Position numbers and translations under genes: made by a program. The notes under the pieces were generated by a model. It was not told the origin of the DNA. It did no database searches and worked only from the letters and a program-made list of their open reading frames with translations. From Bacteroidales bacterium (GTDB taxonomy: Bacteria > Bacteroidota > Bacteroidia > Bacteroidales > WCHB1-69), in assembly GCA_017618435.1 (NCBI GenBank), contig JAFZUH010000142.1:1-5630 (forward strand): DNA of 5,630 nucleotides. Direction: 5' to 3'. This document shows, piece after piece, positions 1-4,421 of this stretch (its first letter is position 1; each line of letters starts with the position of its first letter).

Positions 1-21
1 AAAATTAATTAAAGAAAACGC

Positions 22-37
22 TTGTCATCAATGACAA
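22..37. promoter_or_regulatory. Perfect 16-bp dyad (possible operator)
   Basis: TTGTCAT-CA-ATGACAA is a perfect 7-bp inverted repeat with a 2-base centre. The short centre fits a protein-binding dyad better than an RNA hairpin. No adjacent gene start is seen within the window, so its target, if any, is unknown. Confidence 0.3.
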
Positions 38-148
38 TGCTTAAAAAAGGTGATACGTTAAATATGATTTTACCGTTCTGCAAGCAGTTTCGCATATTGT
101 AACGAATATGACAAGACAAAACGGGCATTGCTTCGCTCGCCTAAAAAA

Positions 149-164
149 TAAGGCTGGCGCCTTA
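149..164. repeat. Small hairpin TAAGGC/GCCTTA
   Basis: TAAGGC, a TGGC loop and GCCTTA form a perfect 6-bp stem. It is the first of three hairpins in a row and is probably part of one intergenic repeat element. Confidence 0.4.
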
Positions 165-190
165 GAAAACAACGAATTCCACTGCTTCTT

Positions 191-214
191 CCTCCAGGAC
201 GGAGGATTTTTTTT
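191..214 (+). terminator. Terminator-like hairpin with T-tract
   Basis: CCTCC-AGGAC-GGAGG is a perfect GC-rich 5-bp stem at 191-205. An A and then eight T residues (207-214) follow directly, which is the layout of a rho-independent terminator on the + strand. It would end transcripts entering from upstream of the window and insulate the promoter near 306. The stem is short, so strength is uncertain. Confidence 0.45.
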
Positions 215-216
215 CT

Positions 217-242
217 TTACTTTTGTCTTGTTACAAAAGTAA
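217..242. repeat. 10-bp-stem palindrome TTACTTTTGT/ACAAAAGTAA
   Basis: TTACTTTTGT, a six-base loop (CTTGTT) and ACAAAAGTAA form a perfect 10-bp stem, flanked by oligo-T on the left and oligo-A on the right. The symmetry could serve as a bidirectional terminator. Similar ACTTTTGT/ACAAAAGT palindromes are, as far as I recall, common between genes in Bacteroidetes. Confidence 0.55.
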
Positions 243-305
243 CAAAAAAAAGTAAGGAAGTACAAAAATTTAATTTCAAAAACTATTTATGTTAATTTTT
301 TATTG

Positions 306-335
306 TAATTTTGCAATATGATAGTATCTTGCAAA
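306..335 (+). promoter_or_regulatory. Probable Bacteroidetes -7 promoter element with overlapping dyad
   Basis: TAATTTTG at 306-313 matches the Bacteroides -7 consensus TAnnTTTG exactly. The expected TTTG-type -33 box is only weakly suggested upstream (TTTATG near 286-291, at poor spacing). TTTGCAA (310-316) and TTGCAAA (329-335) form an inverted repeat with a 12-base spacer that overlaps the -7 element and the expected start site, so a repressor could act here. The first reading frame downstream begins around 340. Confidence 0.4.
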
Positions 336-339
336 TTCA

Positions 340-483
340 TTGAATAAAAGAATAAAATCGGGTGAATATATACATACGGAGTTTAAAACTTCGTTTGGTG
401 AAGCGGCGACTATAGTCTTGGCATCATTTGCCAATGGCACAAAAAAATACAGAACAAGTGATTTGTCTGCCCTTGTATCCTGA
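340..483 (+). pseudogene. AlbA_2 head remnant, copy A
   Basis: This 47-codon frame keeps only the first part of an AlbA_2 (Schlafen-type) domain. It reads IKSGEYIHTEFKTSF and then LASFANG, before running out of frame into aminotransferase-derived DNA and stopping at 481-483. Compared with copies at 2103 and 3885, the ATG is replaced by TTG and six bases are missing in frame just after it. It is therefore probably an inactive stump. The conserved part is nearly identical to copy B (347-495 against 2116-2264, three mismatches in 149). It lies just downstream of the promoter-like element near 306. Confidence 0.6.
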
Positions 484-565
484 TTTGGGAAATGATGATT
501 TGGAAAGAATTATAGATTTGATAAAAAATAGTGAGACAACCATAATTGGAAGTAACAATGACTAA
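434..565 (+). pseudogene. Sugar aminotransferase C-terminal remnant, copy A
   Basis: In the frame starting at the ATG of 434, the sequence reads AQKNTEQVICLPLYPDLGND and then DLERIIDLIKN before ending at 563-565. The stretch VICLPLYPDL followed by an acidic amphipathic helix is the usual C-terminus of DegT/DnrJ/EryC1/StrS PLP-dependent sugar aminotransferases, which make amino sugars for O-antigen or capsule. Only about 40 of the usual roughly 370 residues are present, and the PLP-lysine and all catalytic parts are missing. It overlaps the AlbA_2 head in a different frame. The ATG comes from the AlbA_2 side of the junction, so expression is doubtful. Confidence 0.6.
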
Positions 566-566
566 T

Positions 567-656
567 GTGACCGATACCTTAATTCCTTAGGGACAACATA
601 TACAAATTATGGATAACTATAAAAAAAGGAAGTATGCATTGGTAACATTCAATTAA
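567..656 (+). pseudogene. Unidentified decayed coding remnant before the nuclease gene
   Basis: Read in the frame of the nuclease gene, this stretch gives TDTLIP, a TAG stop (588-590), GQHIQIMDNYKKRKYALVTF and a TAA (654-656). An ATG at 609 would give a 15-residue peptide. The pattern of a LIP/Q segment and then a basic YKK helix is faintly like the C-terminal end of type I restriction specificity subunits (HsdS), beside which DUF1016 genes are often found. The N-terminus of another protein is equally possible. The identification is weak. Confidence 0.2.
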
Positions 657-668
657 AAAGATGGGAAA

Positions 669-1667
669 ATGGGCGAAATAAAAATATCAAATACAGAAGA
701 ACTTTATACTGCGATAGCAGGCGTGCTAAAGGACGCAAGGTCGCATATAACACATGCTGTTAATTCGGTCATTGTAAATGCTTACTGGTATATAGGAAAA
801 TATTTGATTGAGTTTGAACAAAATGGCCGTGAAAGAGCAAAATACGGCGATTCAACTATAAACGAATTATCTTCAAAATTACAAACCGAGTTTGGTAGCG
901 GCTTCACACCTACAAATCTTAGGTATATGCGACAATTTTATCAGTTGTTCCCAAATTATCACACAGTGTGTGACAAATTGAGCTGGTCGCATTACAGGAC
1001 TTTGCTGAAAATTGATAACGAACAGGTGAGATTTTTCTATATGCATGAGTGTGCATCGGCAAATTGGACAGTACGTCAGTTGGAACGGCAAATAAACACC
1101 CGGTTTTATGAAAGACTGATAGCAAGCAAAGACAAAGAAGCTGTACGTAACGAAATTTCTGTTCATGCAACAGAACTGACTCCGAAAGAAATAATCCGTG
1201 ACCCGTATATATTAGAATTTTTGCAAATACCACAGAGTGAACATTTTTTAGAATCGGACTTGGAACGAATGTTGATTTCAAAACTGCAACATTTCTTGCT
1301 TGAATTAGGGAAGGGGTTTTCATTTGTTGCAAGGCAAAAAAGAATCTCTTTTGATGACAAACATTTCTATATTGATTTGGTATTTTATAATTATCTGGCA
1401 CGATGTTTTGTATTGATAGATTTAAAGACCGATGAACTGACCCATCAAGATTTGGGACAAATGCAAATGTATGTGAATTATTATACACGCGAATTGATGA
1501 ACCAAGGCGATAATCCGCCAATTGGAATTGTGCTTTGTGCCGACAAAAATGATTCGGTTGTTAAATATACTCTTCCTGAAGGTCAAACTCAAATTTTTGC
1601 TTCAAAATATATGACATACATGCCATCAGAAGCTGAATTAAAAGAATGTATTGAAAACAGAAAATAA
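669..1667 (+). CDS. DUF1016/YhcG-family PD-(D/E)XK nuclease-domain protein
   Basis: This is a 332-residue protein with the two-part architecture of the DUF1016 (YhcG) family, at near the usual length. The N-terminal helical region (about 10-165) has the signature AYWYIGKYLIEFEQNGRERA near 38-57, the FGSGFTPTNLRYMRQFY segment near 75-91, and LSWSHYRTLL near 104-113. The C-terminal nuclease fold (about 175-325) carries FYIDLVFYN with D236, then LIDLKT with D251 and K253. These are the expected D...(D/E)xK metal-binding and catalytic positions, so it looks active. The Q264-containing helix also fits the fold. The biochemical role is unsettled: members often sit within type I restriction-modification loci or defence islands and are inferred to act on DNA. 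No hsdM, hsdR or intact hsdS is visible here, so it is an orphan in this window. No strong ribosome site precedes the start; M669 is chosen because the same frame is stopped at 654. Confidence 0.9.
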   Translation: MGEIKISNTEELYTAIAGVLKDARSHITHAVNSVIVNAYWYIGKYLIEFEQNGRERAKYGDSTINELSSKLQTEFGSGFTPTNLRYMRQFYQLFPNYHTVCDKLSWSHYRTLLKIDNEQVRFFYMHECASANWTVRQLERQINTRFYERLIASKDKEAVRNEISVHATELTPKEIIRDPYILEFLQIPQSEHFLESDLERMLISKLQHFLLELGKGFSFVARQKRISFDDKHFYIDLVFYNYLARCFVLIDLKTDELTHQDLGQMQMYVNYYTRELMNQGDNPPIGIVLCADKNDSVVKYTLPEGQTQIFASKYMTYMPSEAELKECIENRK

Positions 1668-1746
1668 GATTTTTATGCTCTCACTAATAATTAGTTTACA
1701 TACGTCAAAAATCTCTAAAGATTTGTATTGGAAAAGAGAAATTATT

Positions 1747-1848
1747 ATGTATAAGGAAGATACAATAAATATAGAATCCTGCAAATTTGTGCCGGCAGAA
1801 ACGGCACAATTATCAGCGTTTAACCAATATAAAACCATGGTAATATAA
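1747..1848 (+). CDS. Small ORF, copy 1 of the KFVPxxxAQLSAFN module
   Basis: This short frame encodes 33 residues ending in CKFVPAETAQLSAFNQYKT plus MVI. The TAA (1846-1848) overlaps the next ATG (1848-1850) by one base, so it would couple translation to the glycosyltransferase fragment. The same frame is open back to 1651, inside the end of the nuclease gene, so the start is uncertain. The last 20 or so residues are homologous to the C-terminus of the small ORF ending at 4595, and both sit directly before a family 2 glycosyltransferase start. I do not recognise the family. It may be the conserved tail of a lost polysaccharide gene, or a leader peptide. It contains the hairpin at 1789-1807. 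Confidence 0.45.
   Translation: MYKEDTINIESCKFVPAETAQLSAFNQYKTMVI
1782..1842 (+). repeat. 61-bp junction repeat, copy 1 (with hairpin 1789-1807)
   Basis: Bases 1782-1842 match 4523-4583 at 54 of 61 positions without gaps. At 1789-1807, GTGCCG-GCAGAAA-CGGCAC forms a perfect 6-bp GC-rich stem. Five of the seven differences between copies fall in its loop while the stem is unchanged. Both copies lie just upstream of a glycosyltransferase start, whose first codons also share a 17-base identical run (AATCCGCTTTTTTCGGT). Confidence 0.75.
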
Positions 1849-2039
1849 TGATGAATGACAATCCGCTTTTTTCGGTGCTGATAGCCAATTATAACAATGG
1901 CAAATATTTGATGGAAGCCATTAATAGTGTCTATGCCCAAACCTATACCAATTGGGAAATTATTTTGGTGGATGATGCTTCTACCGATAATTTCAAAGAG
2001 ATATATAAGAAATTGGAAAAGGATGCAATTAAACTATAA
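1848..2039 (+). pseudogene. Truncated family 2 glycosyltransferase (N-terminal fragment)
   Basis: The 63 residues begin LFSVLIANYNNGKYLMEAIN and continue with WEIILVDDASTD. This is the start of a GT-A fold of glycosyltransferase family 2, including the nucleotide-binding VDD (residues 41-43) and the following S and D. The frame stops after KKLEKDAIKL, before the DxD metal-binding motif and the acceptor region, so no transferase activity is expected; full members run about 250-330 residues. The second ATG (1851) aligns with the start of the complete glycosyltransferase at 4592 and may be the true start. DNA after about 2040 switches to a block shared with 3828 onward, so a rearrangement truncated the gene. 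Confidence 0.8.
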
Positions 2040-2045
2040 AACATA

Positions 2046-2165
2046 CTATAATGCAACCATATTTATGAATGAACGTAAAAGCGGAGTATCTGTTCAAGGA
2101 AAATGAATATAGGACAAAGAATAAAATCGGGTGAAGATATACATACGGAGTTTAAAACTTCGTTT
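2046..2165 (+). repeat. 120-bp repeat (WbqC-like scrap plus AlbA_2 head), copy 1
   Basis: Bases 2046-2165 match 3828-3947 with four mismatches and no gaps. The block runs from inside the WbqC-like start (TATAATGCAACCATATTTATGA), through a short spacer with an AAGGAAA ribosome-site-like motif, into the first 21 codons of the AlbA_2 frame. It therefore carries a gene junction rather than a gene. At this copy the upstream part of the WbqC-like start (MKIA) is replaced by glycosyltransferase-derived DNA. Confidence 0.85.
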
Positions 2166-2252
2166 GGTGAAGCGGCGACTATAGTCTTGGCATCATTTGC
2201 CAATGGCACAAAAAAATACAGAACAAGTGATATGTCTGCCCTTGTATTCTGA
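2103..2252 (+). pseudogene. AlbA_2 head remnant, copy B
   Basis: The 49-codon frame starts MNIGQRIKSGEDIHTEFKTS and continues FGEAATIVLASFANG. This is the beginning of a Schlafen-type AlbA_2 domain, up to the point where intact proteins continue FANAKGG and the nucleic-acid-binding core. After FANG the DNA switches to aminotransferase sequence in another frame, and the AlbA_2 frame stops at 2250-2252. The ATG and the AAGGAAA motif just upstream are intact, so a short peptide could be translated, but no function is expected. The first 21 codons match the gene at 3885; the rest matches copy A at 340. Confidence 0.65.
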
Positions 2253-2307
2253 TTTGGGAAATGAAGATGTTAAGAGTATCGTTAATCTAATTGTAAAAAA
2301 TAAATGA
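2203..2307 (+). pseudogene. Sugar aminotransferase C-terminal remnant, copy B
   Basis: The frame from the ATG at 2203 gives 34 residues, with QVICLPLYSDLGNEDVKSIV followed by NLIVKNK. This is again a DegT/DnrJ/EryC1-type C-terminus lacking the whole catalytic body. Up to base 2264 it is nearly identical to copy A; beyond that the DNA differs while the protein stays homologous (NEDVKSIVNLI against NDDLERIIDLI). The two tails thus derive from different aminotransferase genes. Its TGA (2305-2307) overlaps the ATG of the 505-residue gene (2304-2306), an ATGA overlap typical of co-translated operon genes. Confidence 0.6.
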
Positions 2308-3821
2308 CAAAACCATTCTCAATAGAAACGTTACGGAGCAAGCCTGAAGGACAGACCTTCGACAGGAAAAGTGCACGCATCAGCGCCAAAGCCCTTGCTG
2401 TTGTTTTAACGGCTATGGCCAATGCTGATGGGGGCTCTGTAGTTGTTGGCGTTGAGGACGATGGCACTATCACCGGAATCGACCGGCATTTGCCGCACAT
2501 AAATGATTTGCTACGTGTGCCGATTGATTATTGTGTTCCAAGTATTGAGGCTAAAGCAGAATATATCTCGTGCAAAAACGATGAGGGAAACGATGACCAT
2601 GTGCTTCTTATTCATATCAAGCAAAGTAACCGTATTCACACCACCACCGCCGACGACGCTTATTTGCGTATCGGTGACAAGTCGCACAAACTTGGTTTTG
2701 AAGAACGGATGCAACTGACATTTGCAAAAGGAGTTTGCTATTTTGAAGACGAGCCGGTGAAACAAGCCGAAATGGATGATATTGATTTGAATGCTGTTGC
2801 AGATTACTGTGACATAATCGGATACGATCGTGATGCTCAGACTTATCTCCGCACTAACAAAGGATTTGTTGTAGGCAAGAATCAGCGTGAATTGGTGAGT
2901 GGTGCAGCGTTACTTTTGTTTGGCAAAGAACCGCAGCGGTGGTTCCAACGTGCACGGGTACGTGTGATATGTTTTGACGGGAACGTTGAGCATACCGGTA
3001 CAAGAATGAACGTTGTGAAGGACGAGATGTTCGAAGGCCGCATTATAGAAATGACAAGAAATGTTTTGGCATTTGTGAAGACGCAGATAAAAGAACATAC
3101 TTTTTTAGGCGAGGGTGCTGTTTTTCGTACGGTGCCTGACTATCCGGAATTTTGTTGGACTGAACTTATTGTAAATGCCATTGCCCATCGCGATTATTCG
3201 ATATCCGGCACCGATATTCAAGTGAAAATTTTTTCTGACCACCTTACCGTTGAAAGTCCGGGCATCCTTCCAGGGACGGTACGTCTTGGAAATATTCGAA
3301 CTACGCATTTTTCACGCAATCCTAAAATTGCCAACGTTTTGCACGATTATGGCTTTGTGCGTGAGTTCGGCGAAGGTATCAACCGTATTTACGAGGAGAT
3401 GTTGAAAGCAGGTTTGCCGGCTCCGGAATTCAAACAGAGTGATTTTATTCTGCGTGCGACAATACGGAAAATTGTGAATACGGAAAAAAAATCGGATGGT
3501 CAATCTGTTGTAGCGGACCGTATTGACGAAAATGTCGCTCAAAATGTCGCTCAAAATGTCGCTCAAAATGTCGCTCAAAATGTCGCTCAAAATGTCGCTC
3601 AAAATGTCGCTCAAAATGACCGACGGTCAGCGATAATAAAATGCATAAAGGAAAACCCATATATAAGTCGGGCTAAAATAGCGTATATATTAGGTGTAAG
3701 TGTTAAGACTGTAGAACGAGATATTGCGGAAATGAGCGACATGATTTCCTACATCGGTTCGGCTAAGAATGGCTATTGGCAAATAAATGATAATAATGAT
3801 ACTAAAACAGAAAACCTATGA
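2304..3821 (+). CDS. COG2865-like AlbA_2 / HATPase_c_4 / winged-helix protein
   Basis: This 505-residue protein has the full COG2865 layout, often labelled putative transcriptional regulator or RecG-like ATP-binding protein. An AlbA_2 (Schlafen-type) domain covers about 12-130: EGQTFDRKSA at 15-24, AMANADGGSVVVGVEDDG at 37-54 and AYLRIGDKSHKLG at 119-131. A GHKL-type ATPase region covers about 280-390: ELIVNAIAHRDYS at 287-299 with E287 and N291, VESPGILPG at 316-324, RNPKIA at 338-343 and REFGEGINRI at 353-362. A linker of seven VAQN units (411-438) precedes a C-terminal winged helix (about 440-495, SRAKIAYILGVSVKTVERDI). It probably binds DNA and ATP; Schlafen-type nuclease activity is possible but not shown. 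The start overlaps the aminotransferase tail and the stop overlaps a WbqC-like ATG, both by ATGA, so it sits seamlessly inside a polysaccharide operon. Its base composition looks richer in GC than its neighbours, consistent with transfer. Confidence 0.88.
   Translation: MTKPFSIETLRSKPEGQTFDRKSARISAKALAVVLTAMANADGGSVVVGVEDDGTITGIDRHLPHINDLLRVPIDYCVPSIEAKAEYISCKNDEGNDDHVLLIHIKQSNRIHTTTADDAYLRIGDKSHKLGFEERMQLTFAKGVCYFEDEPVKQAEMDDIDLNAVADYCDIIGYDRDAQTYLRTNKGFVVGKNQRELVSGAALLLFGKEPQRWFQRARVRVICFDGNVEHTGTRMNVVKDEMFEGRIIEMTRNVLAFVKTQIKEHTFLGEGAVFRTVPDYPEFCWTELIVNAIAHRDYSISGTDIQVKIFSDHLTVESPGILPGTVRLGNIRTTHFSRNPKIANVLHDYGFVREFGEGINRIYEEMLKAGLPAPEFKQSDFILRATIRKIVNTEKKSDGQSVVADRIDENVAQNVAQNVAQNVAQNVAQNVAQNVAQNDRRSAIIKCIKENPYISRAKIAYILGVSVKTVERDIAEMSDMISYIGSAKNGYWQINDNNDTKTENL
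3531..3614 (+). repeat. 12-bp tandem repeat, seven perfect units (NVAQ)
   Basis: Seven head-to-tail copies of AATGTCGCTCAA encode NVAQ repeats in the linker between the ATPase region and the winged helix. All units are identical at the nucleotide level, which points to recent expansion by slippage or unequal exchange. Because 12 is a multiple of 3, copy-number changes would lengthen or shorten the linker without frameshift. An inverted copy of the core, TGAGCGACAT, lies at 3733-3742. Confidence 0.97.
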
Positions 3822-3850
3822 AAATCGCTATAATGCAACCATATTTATGA
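3818..3850 (+). pseudogene. WbqC-like start-codon scrap
   Basis: The frame from 3818 reads MKIAIMQPYL and then stops (3848-3850). MKIAIMQPY followed by aromatic or proline residues is the characteristic start of WbqC-family proteins, which occur in O-antigen and capsule loci, often near DegT-type aminotransferases. Only ten codons remain. The ATG overlaps the TGA of the preceding COG2865-like gene (ATGA), suggesting a co-translated wbqC-like gene once followed and was cut off when the downstream AlbA_2 gene arrived. The match is short, so the identification is moderate. Confidence 0.5.
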
Positions 3851-3947
3851 AGGAACGTAAAAGCTGAGTATCTGTTCAAGGAAAATGAATATAGGACAAA
3901 GAATAAAATCGGGTGAAGATATACATACGGAATTTAAGACTTCGTTT
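3828..3947 (+). repeat. 120-bp repeat, copy 2
   Basis: This is the partner of 2046-2165, with four mismatches in 120. Here it links the ten-codon WbqC-like start to the open AlbA_2 gene at 3885. The AAGGAAA motif just before the ATG of 3885 is a plausible ribosome-binding site, one of the few in the window. Confidence 0.85.
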
Positions 3948-4400
3948 AACGACGAAGTGATTGTTGCATTGGTGGCATTTGCCAATGCCAAAGGGGGGGA
4001 GGTGTTGCCCGAGGGAATGCTTGTAACAGTATTTACAGGAAAAGATGCAGAAGTGAGCTCTTCTGCAGGGGATGAACGGAAAAATATCGCAGAAAATGTC
4101 CAAGAAAGTTCACAGAAAAGTTCACAGAAAATTCTTTCTGATGGTTCGGATGGCCTTGGTACTACGGAGAAAACTACGGAGAAAACTACGGAGAAAACTA
4201 CGGAGAAAATATTACGTCTATTGATAGAAAATCCGAATCTGACGAATCAAGAGTTGGCAAATCAATGTGGTTTAACAGAAGACGGTATATATTACAACAT
4301 AAAGAAATTAAAACAAAAAGGTCTAATCACCCGCATCGGTCCCGATAAGGGCGGCTATTGGCAGGTAAATGATAATATTACTGATAACGAAACCGTATAA
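3885..4400 (+). CDS. Internally deleted COG2865-like protein (AlbA_2 head plus winged helix)
   Basis: This 171-residue frame joins the first 38 residues of an AlbA_2 domain (ending FANAKGG) to EVLPEGMLVTVFTG, which resembles the segment that follows the ATPase region in full-length relatives. The rest of AlbA_2 and the entire HATPase part, more than 300 residues, are missing, apparently through an in-frame internal deletion. After the join come a linker with SSQKSSQKIL (75-84) and four TTEK units (93-108), then a winged helix (about 109-162, NQELANQCGLTEDGIYYNIK) ending GGYWQVND, close to the GYWQIND of the 505-residue protein. It could still bind DNA through the winged helix and compete with full-length relatives, or may simply be decaying. 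The frame is open throughout. A seven-G run at 3993-3999 lies at the join. Confidence 0.7.
   Translation: MNIGQRIKSGEDIHTEFKTSFNDEVIVALVAFANAKGGEVLPEGMLVTVFTGKDAEVSSSAGDERKNIAENVQESSQKSSQKILSDGSDGLGTTEKTTEKTTEKTTEKILRLLIENPNLTNQELANQCGLTEDGIYYNIKKLKQKGLITRIGPDKGGYWQVNDNITDNETV
4107..4130 (+). repeat. 12-bp tandem repeat, two units (SSQK)
   Basis: Two identical copies of AGTTCACAGAAA encode SSQKSSQK and are followed by IL, the same residues that follow the TTEK units further on. This suggests an older copy of the linker-to-winged-helix junction placed before the current one. Confidence 0.85.
4161..4208 (+). repeat. 12-bp tandem repeat, four perfect units (TTEK)
   Basis: Four identical copies of ACTACGGAGAAA encode TTEK repeats directly before the winged helix. 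The unit length and position match the NVAQ array of the 505-residue gene, while the unit sequence is unrelated. In-frame expansion would change linker length only. Confidence 0.97.
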
Positions 4401-4421
4401 TATAATATTAGAGAACAGAAT

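Larger units (their letters stand above)
1..339. other. Gene-free intergenic region with palindromes
   Basis: I see no credible gene in this stretch. It holds a 16-bp dyad at 22-37, a chain of three hairpins at 149-164, 191-205 and 217-242, and a promoter-like element at 306-313. A minus-strand reading frame across 41-265 is open but low in complexity and runs through all the hairpins, so it is most likely not a gene. The GC-rich middle (about 120-205) followed by oligo-T and oligo-A tracts resembles a dispersed intergenic repeat of Bacteroidetes genomes; that resemblance is from memory and was not searched. Confidence 0.6.

Noticed and set aside
41..265. Minus-strand open frame of 74 codons
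   Set aside because: It is Cys/Phe/Lys-rich, runs across all three hairpins and the homopolymer tracts, and has no domain. It is best explained as an open frame in an intergenic repeat.
919..1521. Long minus-strand frame of 200 codons opposite the nuclease gene
   Set aside because: It lies wholly opposite the DUF1016 gene, has no recognisable domain, and the + strand shows conserved motifs.
1709..1724. Hairpin AAATCT-CTAA-AGATTT after the nuclease gene as a terminator
   Set aside because: The stem is short and AT-rich with no T-tract behind it, so it is too weak to call.
1651..1746. Upstream extension of small ORF 1 to the ATG at 1651
   Set aside because: It would overlap the nuclease gene's end in another frame. 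The conserved motif lies only in the last 20 or so residues, so the extension has no support.
3531..3614. CRISPR-like array
   Set aside because: Units are 12 bp, contiguous, without spacers, and in frame inside a gene.
3312..3660. Minus-strand frames with repeated SDIL and FERH units
   Set aside because: They are mirror translations of the 12-bp array and the coding strand of the 505-residue gene, whose domains are clear on the + strand.
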